The notes under the pieces were generated by a model. That model did no database searches. It worked only from the letters and a program-made list of their open reading frames with translations, and was not told where the DNA came from. Below, in pieces: positions 1 through 6,965 of a stretch of DNA of 8,515 bases. Source of the stretch: CBDUUP01 sp965370435 (lineage in GTDB: Bacteria; Chloroflexota; Anaerolineae; Anaerolineales; UBA11579); assembly GCA_965370435.1 (NCBI GenBank), contig CBDUUP010000186.1:1-8515 (forward strand). The letters are read 5' to 3'. Positions within the stretch are counted from its first letter, which is position 1. Each line of letters begins with the position of its first letter. The translations under genes and the position numbers were made by a program.

Positions 1-966
1 AAGAGGTCCCAGGGAGAACCCAACCCCGGTGAAAGCTAAAAACCGCCCGATGGTGGCATACACCACCAAACGCCTCTCGCCGAAACGCTTCACCAGAGGG
101 CCGACAAAGAAGGACTGCATCACCACGTTGATCACTCCGACCCAGGTGAGCAGCAAACCGATATAGCCCTGCGCGTCTTCCAACGCCACATCGGGGAAAA
201 TGTTGCGCCGCGCAAAAAGCGGGAAGCTGGCTTGCAGCAGGGAGAATGCCAGAAAAGTTGTGGCCGTGAATATCAGAATAAAGCGCACGTTGGCATTTCG
301 GAGCACGTCCAGCATCCCGGCGCTTTTCTGGCCGCCAGGGCCGCTTTTCTCGTCCGACTTGCTCCGCCCGAGGGGGTTGCGCGACTCCGGCGGCAGGCTC
401 TCTTTGAGGATCAAGGTGGTGCCCAGAATGGACAGCAGCGAGAAAAAGGCAGCCACCAGGAACGGCGCTTGTTGGCTGTAGGCCGCCAAGGATGGAATAC
501 CCGAGGTGATCTTGACCACCAATCCGCCCAACGCCGGCCCGACGATGAACCCGGCTCCAAAGGCGGCGCTTATCAACCCAAACCCTTTGGCTCGGTTCTT
601 TTCGGTGGTGATGTCGTTGATATAGGCCTGGGCGGTGGAGATATTGCCTCCTGAAATTCCATCAATGATGCGGCCCAGATAGAGCAGGAATAAAGAATTC
701 GCAAAGCCCAGAATGATGAAACCAATGAAGGTGCCGATCTGGCTGATGATCAACACTGGGCGGCGGCCAAAAGCATCCGACAACCTCCCCAGGATAGGCC
801 CCGCGACCACCATACCAATAGAATATGCGGTCAGAAGCAGGGTGGCTTGAATATCGGTGGCCCCAAAACTCTCTTTGGCGTGCAGCAGCAGCACCGGGAT
901 CACGATCCCAAAACCAATCAGGTCAATAAAGACGATCATAAACAACGATAAGAAACGACGATCCAT
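1..966 (-). CDS. MFS drug/H+ antiporter-like transporter, TetA/DHA1 type (3' end cut by window)
   Basis: The frame is open from ATG at 966 to the window edge, giving 322 codons without a stop, so the C-terminus is missing. Hydrophobic segments fall at about residues 5-28, 41-59, 71-90, 94-112, 127-151, 166-187, 226-249, 267-289 and 299-320. That is nine of the expected twelve TM helices, with a hydrophilic central loop at about 190-225. Family motifs are visible: D15-G18-G20-P24 in TM1 (motif D1), GRLSDAFGRRP at 60-70 (motif A, loop 2-3), R99/G103 in TM4 (motif B) and G139xxxG143P144xxG147G148 in TM5 (motif C, the antiporter signature). These place it among proton-coupled exporters of the inner membrane. 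The substrate cannot be read from the sequence. The start is supported by GGAG six bases upstream (TAGGAGCGCTTAATG). The gene is divergent from the amine-dehydrogenase-like gene at 1253, so a related substrate or shared regulation is possible but inferred. Confidence 0.9.
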   Translation of the reverse strand, partial: MDRRFLSLFMIVFIDLIGFGIVIPVLLLHAKESFGATDIQATLLLTAYSIGMVVAGPILGRLSDAFGRRPVLIISQIGTFIGFIILGFANSLFLLYLGRIIDGISGGNISTAQAYINDITTEKNRAKGFGLISAAFGAGFIVGPALGGLVVKITSGIPSLAAYSQQAPFLVAAFFSLLSILGTTLILKESLPPESRNPLGRSKSDEKSGPGGQKSAGMLDVLRNANVRFILIFTATTFLAFSLLQASFPLFARRNIFPDVALEDAQGYIGLLLTWVGVINVVMQSFFVGPLVKRFGERRLVVYATIGRFLAFTGVGFSLGPL

Positions 967-1083
967 TAAGCGCTCCTACAAATAGCAAAAATTTTTTAGG
1001 TCTGAGTCAAACAACAGCGGGGTTCAGTCTCCCCACCCCTCTTGGAAAAAACTGCGCAAACTCGCCTGGTTAAAGTGGGCTAG

Positions 1084-1113
1084 AGAATACCACAACGGTT
1101 TTGTCCCTGTCAA
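1084..1113 (-). promoter_or_regulatory. Sigma70-type promoter for the MFS gene
   Basis: Read on the minus strand, a perfect TTGACA (complement of 1108-1113) is followed after 18 bases by TATTCT (complement of 1084-1089). The -10 is preceded by TGG, which makes it an extended -10. Transcription would start near 1077 and leave a leader of roughly 110 nt before the ATG at 966. The leader holds a small GGGG/CCCC hairpin (about 1019-1034) of unknown meaning. This was assigned by eye from consensus match only. Confidence 0.55.
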
Positions 1114-1189
1114 GGTCAAGATTTCGTACATTTAATGTCATATTTACCCTTTTAGACGTTTTGTAATTCCTTCGAGATGAATTAGAGCG

Positions 1190-1195
1190 TATAAT
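1190..1195 (+). promoter_or_regulatory. Consensus -10 element for the amine-dehydrogenase-like gene
   Basis: TATAAT is a perfect -10 hexamer 58 bases before the ATG at 1253. The predicted start of transcription is near 1202. No good -35 is present at 16-18 bp spacing (TTCCTT at 17 bp); TTGTAA lies 23 bp upstream. That would fit an activator-dependent promoter. The element also argues against the upstream in-frame TTG at 1196, which would lie before the transcript begins. Confidence 0.4.
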
Positions 1196-1252
1196 TTGGG
1201 AAGCTGTAGGATCATCCGCTATCCAGAGTTCGAAAGGAAGCCAGCATACCTC

Positions 1253-3295
1253 ATGGAAAACCAATTTGACATTCTTTTTCAACCCGTACCCATCGGGCCT
1301 GTAATTGCGCCCAACCGATTTTACCAGACGCCTCACTGCAATGGCATGGGATACCGGATGCCGCGGGCTGTGGCGTCAATGCGGGGGATAAAGGCCGAGG
1401 GCGGCTGGGGGGTGGTATGCACCGAAGAGGTGGAGATCCATCACAGCGCAGATCTGATGCCCAATGTTGAAGGGCGGCTGTGGGAAGACCGGGACATCCC
1501 TCCCTTGCAGTTAATGGTCGAGGCGGTACACCAGCACGGCGCGCTGGCGGGTATTGAACTCACCTATAATGGACATAAAGCGCCCAATTTATATTCCCGG
1601 GCGACTTCGCTAGGGATCCGCTCGATGGGAGTCGTTGGGTACAACCCAGGACAAACCCGGCGCATGGATAAAGAAGACATCCGTAATTTACGGCGTTGGC
1701 ACCGGGACGCCGCGCTGCGGGCCAAACGAGCGGGATTCGACATCATCTACTGCTACGCAGCCCACAATTTGCCTTTAGCGATGCACTTCTTGCTGCGCCG
1801 GTACAACGACCGGACCGACGAATACGGCGGCAGTTTGGAGAACCGGGTGCGATTCCTCCGCGAGCTGATCGAGGACACTAAGGAGGCGGTGGGCGACACC
1901 TGCGCGGTGGCGGTCCGTTTGGCGGTGGATGAACTGCTTGGCGAGGAGGGCCTCACCCACCAGGGAGAAGGCCACGACATCATCGCGATGCTGGCGGAAC
2001 TCCCCGACCTGTGGGACGTCAACATCAGCGGTTGGAGCAACGATTCGGCGACCTCCAGATTTGACAAGGAGGGCTATCAAGAACCCTATATGAAATTCGT
2101 CAAATCCCTCACCAGCAAACCGGTTGTTGGCGTGGGCCGCTTCACTTCGCCCGACGCGATGGTATCCGCCATCCAACGGGGGGTGATGGACCTCATCGGC
2201 GCGGCGCGTCCATCCATCGCCGATCCGTTCCTGCCTCAAAAGATCAAAGAAGGCCGGACCGAGGACATCCGTGAATGTATCGGCTGCAACATCTGCGTGA
2301 GCGGGGATCTGACCTTCGTCCCCATCCGGTGCACCCAGAATCCCACTATGGGGGAGGAATGGCGGCGGGGTTGGCATCCAGAGATCATCGCGCCGAAGAA
2401 GGAATCCAAGGATGTCCTGGTGGTGGGAGGCGGCCCGGCCGGGTTGGAGTGCGGGCGCGCTTTGGGACAACGCGGCTATGGGGTCACACTGGTGGAAGAG
2501 CGCCAGGCGTTGGGCGGGCGGGTGGCATTGGAATCTGCGCTGCCCGGTTTGTCCGAATGGCGGCGGGTGATGGACTGGCGGCTCACCCAGATCGAGAAGA
2601 TGGATAACGTGTCGGTCTATCCCGGCAGCCCGATGACGGCGGAAGACATCCTGGAAGCTGGTTTCGCCCACGTGATCGTGGCGACCGGGGCAACGTGGCG
2701 GCGGGATGGCGTTGGACGAGCCGCGTGGCAGCCCATTCCCGGCCACAACTCTCCCCAGGTCTACACCCCGGATGACCTCATGGCCGGGCGGCTCCCCTCC
2801 GGGCGGGTGGCAATTTATGATGATGACCATTACTACATGGGCGGCGCGCTGGCCGAATTGCTGGCGGGGGAAGGATGTCAAGTGACGATGGTCACCCCCG
2901 CTCCCCTGGTCTCATACTGGACTCAAAACACCCTTGAACAGGAGCGCATTCAAGCGCGGTTGGTGAGTCTGGGGATCAAGCTCTACACCCAGCACACCCT
3001 GGAAGCTATCGAGCCGGAGGCCGTTACGCTGTCCAGCTCAGTTTCCAACGCCCCTTTAGAGTTGCCCTGCGAGGCTGTAGTCCTGGTCACCGACCGGCTG
3101 CCCAATGACGGACTCTATCAAGCGCTCAAACCCAGGCTGGCCGACGGAAAGTTGGACTCCCTGCGAGTGATCGGCGATGCGGAAGCGCCCCACATCATCG
3201 CCCAGGCGGTATTCTCCGGCCACCTCGCGGCCCGCGAATTCGAGGAAAGTCCCGTAGAGGGCACGCCGTTCCGAGTGGAATATGTTGAGTTGTGA
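1253..3295 (+). CDS. Trimethylamine/histamine dehydrogenase-family flavoprotein (6-S-Cys-FMN, 4Fe-4S)
   Basis: This 680-residue protein aligns end to end, from memory, with Methylophilus trimethylamine dehydrogenase (TMADH, about 729 aa). Residues 1-340 form an old-yellow-enzyme-like FMN TIM barrel. Cys29, in NRFYQTPHC, matches the cysteine that carries covalent 6-S-cysteinyl-FMN. Y168, H171 and D264 match the TMADH catalytic triad Y169/H172/D267, and R222 is the flavin-contact arginine. Cys342, 345, 348 and 360 are the 4Fe-4S ligands. GGGPAG at 392-397 is the dinucleotide-fold (ADP-binding) motif. The family oxidatively removes amines in the cytoplasm and passes electrons through the cluster to a carrier such as ETF. 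The substrate bowl Y60/W264/W355 is E59/W261/D352 here, resembling histamine dehydrogenase (Gln/Trp/Asp). The ETF-docking Tyr442 is Arg. An internal segment and the C-terminal extension of TMADH are missing. The ATG at 1253 was chosen over TTG at 1196 because it follows AAAGGAAG and begins where the family begins. The real substrate is uncertain; a primary amine is likely. Confidence 0.88.
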   Translation: MENQFDILFQPVPIGPVIAPNRFYQTPHCNGMGYRMPRAVASMRGIKAEGGWGVVCTEEVEIHHSADLMPNVEGRLWEDRDIPPLQLMVEAVHQHGALAGIELTYNGHKAPNLYSRATSLGIRSMGVVGYNPGQTRRMDKEDIRNLRRWHRDAALRAKRAGFDIIYCYAAHNLPLAMHFLLRRYNDRTDEYGGSLENRVRFLRELIEDTKEAVGDTCAVAVRLAVDELLGEEGLTHQGEGHDIIAMLAELPDLWDVNISGWSNDSATSRFDKEGYQEPYMKFVKSLTSKPVVGVGRFTSPDAMVSAIQRGVMDLIGAARPSIADPFLPQKIKEGRTEDIRECIGCNICVSGDLTFVPIRCTQNPTMGEEWRRGWHPEIIAPKKESKDVLVVGGGPAGLECGRALGQRGYGVTLVEERQALGGRVALESALPGLSEWRRVMDWRLTQIEKMDNVSVYPGSPMTAEDILEAGFAHVIVATGATWRRDGVGRAAWQPIPGHNSPQVYTPDDLMAGRLPSGRVAIYDDDHYYMGGALAELLAGEGCQVTMVTPAPLVSYWTQNTLEQERIQARLVSLGIKLYTQHTLEAIEPEAVTLSSSVSNAPLELPCEAVVLVTDRLPNDGLYQALKPRLADGKLDSLRVIGDAEAPHIIAQAVFSGHLAAREFEESPVEGTPFRVEYVEL

Positions 3296-3382
3296 GGGCT
3301 GGCCGCAGAGTTGTAAATATCCCATCTAAGGAAAAGTATAATTAGTATCTAATCAAAAATATTGGCCACAGTGATTTCTTTG

Positions 3383-4336
3383 TCATATTGTAATGATATT
3401 TTCTAATTCATCTATATTTAATCTTGACGAAATAGCGCCTTTACTACTAGCAATTATTGCCCCCGCTGCATTTGCTCTTATTAATGATTCTTTTATTGTA
3501 TTAGTTCCTATGAGATCTCTACCATCTTCAAGTGACTTTGCGCTTTCCGCGCATAGCGCACCCATAAAAGCGTCGCCTGCTCCTACAGCATCTCCTTCAT
3601 TTGAATTAATTTTAACAGCTGGAATATATCCTTGTTCATTTTTCGATTTATAAAAGCACCCATCCTTCCCAAGTGTTATTACTAACAATTCAAGATGTTC
3701 TTGCCACAATTTTTCAGCAGCAATAACAGGGTCGCTGCTTCCTGTCATTATGTGAACTTCTTGTTGGTTAGCCTTAACAATTTGCGCAAGCGAAATATAT
3801 TCTGATATTTTCTTACGTATATGAGTAATATTTGACCACAATGAAAGACGAATGTTAATATCAAACGCAATTTTTCCCAGGTTTGATCTAACTTTCTTGA
3901 TTAGATTCTGCAAGTGCAATTCTAATATTTCATCAGTTAAAGACAAAGACCCAAAACATAATAATTGTGGTTCGCTATTTAATACTTGGTCAATTTGCTG
4001 TGTCCTTATGAGCAAATCAGCTTCACGATAGAACGAAAATTCTTTTTGTTGCCCCAACTCATCTAGAAAAATAAATGCCAAAGAGGTTTTGTGCTCTTGG
4101 CTTTGAGAAACACCTCTACTGTCAACACCATGCTGTTTTAATTGATCAATAATATACTGTCCAAAAAAATCATTTCCCACTGTAGCCACTAACCCTGCAG
4201 AGGCGCCCAATTTTGTCGCTGCTACAGCTACATTTACAGGAGCTCCTCCTAAATACCAATCAAACCTTTTACCTTGTTGTATTAGATCAATCAATGCTTC
4301 CCCATACGAGATAACACGCAATTCTTTAGACTTCAT
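3383..4336 (-). CDS. PfkB-family carbohydrate kinase (fructokinase-like)
   Basis: This 317-residue protein has the usual length of a ribokinase/fructokinase-fold enzyme, which transfers the gamma-phosphate of ATP to a sugar or nucleoside hydroxyl in the cytoplasm. GGAPVNVA at 30-37 is the N-terminal glycine motif of the substrate site, followed by TKLGA and VGND. FDINIRLSLW at 158-167 resembles the FDPNxRxxLW motif of fructokinases. GDAVGAGDAF at 248-257 is PfkB signature 2, with D255 as catalytic base and GAG forming the anion hole. SSKGAI at 297-302 closes the nucleotide site. ATG at 4336 was chosen because GGGAG lies seven bases upstream; an in-frame TTG at 4354 would add six residues and overlap this site. 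It is the last gene of a four-gene minus-strand operon, 49 bp after the histidine phosphatase. Fructokinase is the nearest guess, but the exact substrate cannot be assigned. Codon use is AT-rich, like its operon partners and unlike the flanks. Confidence 0.85.
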   Translation of the reverse strand: MKSKELRVISYGEALIDLIQQGKRFDWYLGGAPVNVAVAATKLGASAGLVATVGNDFFGQYIIDQLKQHGVDSRGVSQSQEHKTSLAFIFLDELGQQKEFSFYREADLLIRTQQIDQVLNSEPQLLCFGSLSLTDEILELHLQNLIKKVRSNLGKIAFDINIRLSLWSNITHIRKKISEYISLAQIVKANQQEVHIMTGSSDPVIAAEKLWQEHLELLVITLGKDGCFYKSKNEQGYIPAVKINSNEGDAVGAGDAFMGALCAESAKSLEDGRDLIGTNTIKESLIRANAAGAIIASSKGAISSRLNIDELENIITI

Positions 4337-4385
4337 ACTACAACTCCCTCTCAATAATCAAATTACTTGAATATTTATTAAACTA

Positions 4386-4997
4386 TCAATGAAGATGGTA
4401 TGTATCATTTAACAATTCTAATTCTTTCCACAGTGGCATAATATTAACAATACTGATTGAAGCATTTTTAACTGCTATACGTCTGTAAATACTTGCGTCA
4501 GAACCTACTACATGCGCAATAAATACCCTAATTACACCATCGTGGGTCACCAGAAGAACAGATTGATTCGGGTGCTTCTTTACTAAATTGTCAATTTCCT
4601 GGACAACTCTATTTTGTAAATCGTTGAGGGTTTCGCGATTTGGCAAGTTGACCTTCACCGGATCTGTTCTCCATAATTTCCACTCTTGGGGGTATTTCAT
4701 TTCTATTTCTTCAGCCGAAAGCCCTTTCCAGGGCCCCATACGCATTTCACCTATGCCCTCATTGGGTATCACTTCAAGATTTTGAAATTGGGCCAGGGGC
4801 TTTGCCGTTTCCAAAGCCCGTGGTAATGGGCTTGAGTAAATGGCAGAAATATTTATATCGCGCAGCCTTTCAGCCAAACAATGTGTCTGTTGGATCCCTA
4901 TCTCGTTCAGGCCTTCTTCCCCTAACCAACCCATGTACCGTTTTTCAACGTTTGAATCGGTTTGCCCGTGCCGTATAAGAATAATTCTTGAGGTCAT
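4386..4997 (-). CDS. Histidine phosphatase (phosphoglycerate mutase-like) family protein
   Basis: This 203-residue protein is a single-domain member of the branch-1 histidine phosphatase superfamily. The RHG motif is at residues 9-11, with H10 the nucleophile that becomes phosphorylated, in the context LIRHGQTDSN. R60 in SSPLPRALETA is the second phosphate-pocket arginine, E84 in GEMRMGPWKG is the likely general acid/base, and H152 in LLVTHDGVIR completes the pocket. The length fits phosphatases of the CobC/GpmB type rather than the larger dPGM mutases, so removal of phosphate from a small metabolite is likelier than glycolytic mutase activity. The substrate is unknown. There is no signal peptide, so it is cytoplasmic. 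The start is supported by AAGGA five bases upstream. The gene begins 13 bases after the toroid gene ends, and that gap is filled by its ribosome binding site, which indicates one transcript. Confidence 0.85.
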   Translation of the reverse strand: MTSRIILIRHGQTDSNVEKRYMGWLGEEGLNEIGIQQTHCLAERLRDINISAIYSSPLPRALETAKPLAQFQNLEVIPNEGIGEMRMGPWKGLSAEEIEMKYPQEWKLWRTDPVKVNLPNRETLNDLQNRVVQEIDNLVKKHPNQSVLLVTHDGVIRVFIAHVVGSDASIYRRIAVKNASISIVNIMPLWKELELLNDTYHLH

Positions 4998-5010
4998 ACC
5001 TATCCTTCTT

Positions 5011-6198
5011 CTATCTGAACTCTACTATTATTTTTCTACTGAAGTAAATAATAAAACTAACCAGCAAACCTATAATAAAATAGAAAAATTCCACATTTCC
5101 AAAAAATGAAAATTGATAAAAAATATTGGTAATTATTAATGCCACTAACAATATAGTGAAAAGTGTGGACAGAATAGAGTTGATCAACAGCCTTTTTCGA
5201 ATCTCTAGACGATCTGACACAAAATCTTCAATTTCTCTCTGAGTATTTTCAATCATGGTATAAATCTGATAAGGATAAACTTCAATTTTTCTTACTTTTT
5301 TCAGATTTCTTAATGCAACTAACGCCCAACCAGTCATGGTAATATCTCGATACCAACTTCCATCATCGCGGATACGTGTTGGATGAAACATTTTTCCCAA
5401 TGTAAGTTGCATGGCTGGCTCGTTTAGGGGACTTCCCCCCAATGCTTCACCCAAACCTTTAAATGATGCGCAGATATGCATAAAGTTTGATATTGAAACA
5501 TCCACAACAGTCAAGTATTCTTTTAAGTAATCTATTATAGGTGTGAGCAATTGATCTGCTGGATTTGCTCCACAAATAATTAAGGCTTCCAAAACTTGTC
5601 CAAAAATGTAAGGAGAGCGAAAATTATCAATTGGCGTTAGCCTTATGGCTTCAATTAGATTTGATCGACATTGATTTATTACATCTTGAGGGGCATCTAC
5701 GAATACCAAAGCTATAAGCGCTTGTGAAATGTAATGAAATCCTAATTGTTCATCCAAATTCCATCGGTCTCTTGACCTATCAATTAACCATTCAACTGCA
5801 TCTTGAACCGATTGTCGCCTCTGTTCACCTAGCAGACAAGCAGCCCGAATAACTGCAGACGTATCCCATAGATTGTTATCCCAACATCTATTCACCTGAA
5901 AACTATCTAGCCACTTAAAAGCTAGGTCTACGCCGCCTTCAGCGCCATTTTTGATATTCCAAGTTCGTTTATCAGGCGACCAAATCCCTGTTGCTTGGAG
6001 CGCTAACACAGTATCAATCATGGTCCCCAATCCCCATGTTCCATCACTATTCTGTTGATACTGTATCCAGGAAAGTGCTCTAAGGATTTGCCCTTCTTGC
6101 TCATCATGAATATCACGCGTAAATTCCCATTTACGAACCCCCTTAACTAAATCATCAAAAGATTCAGTAACTCTTTTGCTTTTAATTAATTTAGACAA
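5011..6198 (-). CDS. Membrane-anchored alpha/alpha-toroid protein, prenyltransferase/squalene-oxidase repeat type
   Basis: This 395-residue protein is not a gene I recognise by name. Residues about 36-300 carry degenerate alpha-alpha repeats with QW-like motifs: W44xxxQQNSDGTW at 44-55 followed by the helix IDTVLALQATGI; SFQVNRCWD near 99-107 followed by WDTSAVIRAACLLGE; a third near 132-166; and DDGSWYRD at 278-285 followed by TGWALVALRNL. This is the barrel fold shared by squalene-hopene cyclases and protein prenyltransferases. The class II cyclase acid DxDD is absent (NLWD at 109-112 occupies a similar context), and the toroid is far shorter than in real cyclases. A charged, possibly coiled stretch at 313-336 leads to two C-terminal TM helices (about 337-362 and 368-386), so it is probably tethered to the membrane. 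The start is TTG at 6198, overlapping the HAD gene by 13 bases, with AGGA eight bases upstream; no ATG occurs before residue 60. A binding or scaffold role is inferred; an enzyme is not excluded. Confidence 0.75.
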   Translation of the reverse strand: MSKLIKSKRVTESFDDLVKGVRKWEFTRDIHDEQEGQILRALSWIQYQQNSDGTWGLGTMIDTVLALQATGIWSPDKRTWNIKNGAEGGVDLAFKWLDSFQVNRCWDNNLWDTSAVIRAACLLGEQRRQSVQDAVEWLIDRSRDRWNLDEQLGFHYISQALIALVFVDAPQDVINQCRSNLIEAIRLTPIDNFRSPYIFGQVLEALIICGANPADQLLTPIIDYLKEYLTVVDVSISNFMHICASFKGLGEALGGSPLNEPAMQLTLGKMFHPTRIRDDGSWYRDITMTGWALVALRNLKKVRKIEVYPYQIYTMIENTQREIEDFVSDRLEIRKRLLINSILSTLFTILLVALIITNIFYQFSFFGNVEFFYFIIGLLVSFIIYFSRKIIVEFR

Positions 6199-6917
6199 TC
6201 TAAAATTCCTGGAAGATCATTCAGAGACGAAATGACAAAATGTGCACCATTTTCTTCTAATTGTTTTTGGGTATGCTCCCCAGTAGTTACACCTATGGCA
6301 ATAATCCCAGCTTGATTAGCGCTCTGGACATCGTTAATAGAGTCACCCACCAGTACAACCGCGTCGCGGGAAATTTTTTTCTTTTGAGTCATTCTTTGAT
6401 ATTTTTGAATACAGTTCTCGATTAACTGCCATCTATTATCAGCTTCCTGTCCAAAACTTTCTACTGTAAATAAATTTCGAATGTGCGCCCAATCTAAAAG
6501 ACGCCCTGCAATTATATCGGGGTTTCCAGAAAGAACACCGAGGGTATAAATTTCACCCAAGTTCGACAATATTTTTGGTACGCCTGAAAGCATATGATGA
6601 CCTGCTTTTTCAGGCAAAGAATCTACTATTATATTTGAAAGAATCTCTTGAGCTTCACTTAATTTATTTCTAATGGTAATTTCATCAACACCATTCATTT
6701 TCGCGATTTCTGGGATAATCTCAGCAGTCATCTTGCCAGCCCCATTCCATGCGACTTGACTCAATTTGCCATTAACTCCAAATACTCGCGGAAACATATT
6801 TTCATAAGAATTCAGTTGGTAAATGCTGGTGTCCAACAGCGTATTATCTATATCAAATAAGATTAGATCCAAAGTTTTTTCACCTTTTTCCTTGTGCCAG
6901 GGCGAGAACCACCACAT
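6186..6917 (-). CDS. HAD-superfamily hydrolase (phosphoglycolate phosphatase-like)
   Basis: Up to 243 residues. It carries the HAD motifs in order: LILFDIDNTLLDT at 18-30, with D22 the phosphoryl-accepting nucleophile and D24 the acid/base; VLSGN at 128-132 (S130, motif II); R162 as a possible motif III base; and LVGDSINDVQSA at 189-200, with D192 and D196 as Mg2+ ligands (motif IV). A helical cap lies between about 31 and 115, as in subfamily I phosphatases. It should hydrolyse a small phosphorylated metabolite in the cytoplasm; the substrate is unknown. It is the first gene of the minus-strand operon and overlaps the toroid gene by 13 bases. The start is uncertain. The ATG at 6917 has no clear ribosome binding site and lies in a small hairpin. 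A TTG at 6872 (residue 16) follows AAGGTGA by seven bases and would begin the protein at DLILFD, the usual HAD N-terminus, so the shorter form may be the real one. Confidence 0.85.
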   Translation of the reverse strand: MWWFSPWHKEKGEKTLDLILFDIDNTLLDTSIYQLNSYENMFPRVFGVNGKLSQVAWNGAGKMTAEIIPEIAKMNGVDEITIRNKLSEAQEILSNIIVDSLPEKAGHHMLSGVPKILSNLGEIYTLGVLSGNPDIIAGRLLDWAHIRNLFTVESFGQEADNRWQLIENCIQKYQRMTQKKKISRDAVVLVGDSINDVQSANQAGIIAIGVTTGEHTQKQLEENGAHFVISSLNDLPGILDCLN

Positions 6918-6922
6918 TCTCG
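6903..6922 (-). promoter_or_regulatory. Small hairpin enclosing the upstream ATG of the HAD gene
   Basis: CGAGAA and TTCTCG form a perfect 6-bp stem around an 8-base loop. In the transcript, the A of the AUG at 6917 is the last base of the 5' arm and the rest lies in the loop. It could reduce use of that AUG and favour the TTG at 6872, or it may be chance. No poly-U tract follows, so it is not an intrinsic terminator. Confidence 0.25.
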
Positions 6923-6965
6923 AACCACATAATTAGCAATTAGTTACGAATATCCATATTTTTTG

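Noticed and set aside
232..654. 140-codon plus-strand ORF in the MFS region
   Set aside because: Shadow of the minus-strand transporter, whose motifs A, B, C and D1 are all visible.
1196..1252. Upstream TTG start for the amine dehydrogenase (19 extra residues)
   Set aside because: It overlaps the -10 box, precedes the predicted transcript start, and family members begin at the equivalent of the ATG at 1253.
1775..2881. Long 368-codon minus-strand ORF opposite the amine dehydrogenase
   Set aside because: Pro/His/Arg-rich shadow typical of GC-rich coding DNA; the plus-strand frame carries every family motif.
3341..3353. ATTAG-TAT-CTAAT inverted repeat between convergent genes as a bidirectional terminator
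   Set aside because: Stem of only five mostly A-T pairs, with no proper T-tract directly after it on either strand; too weak to call.
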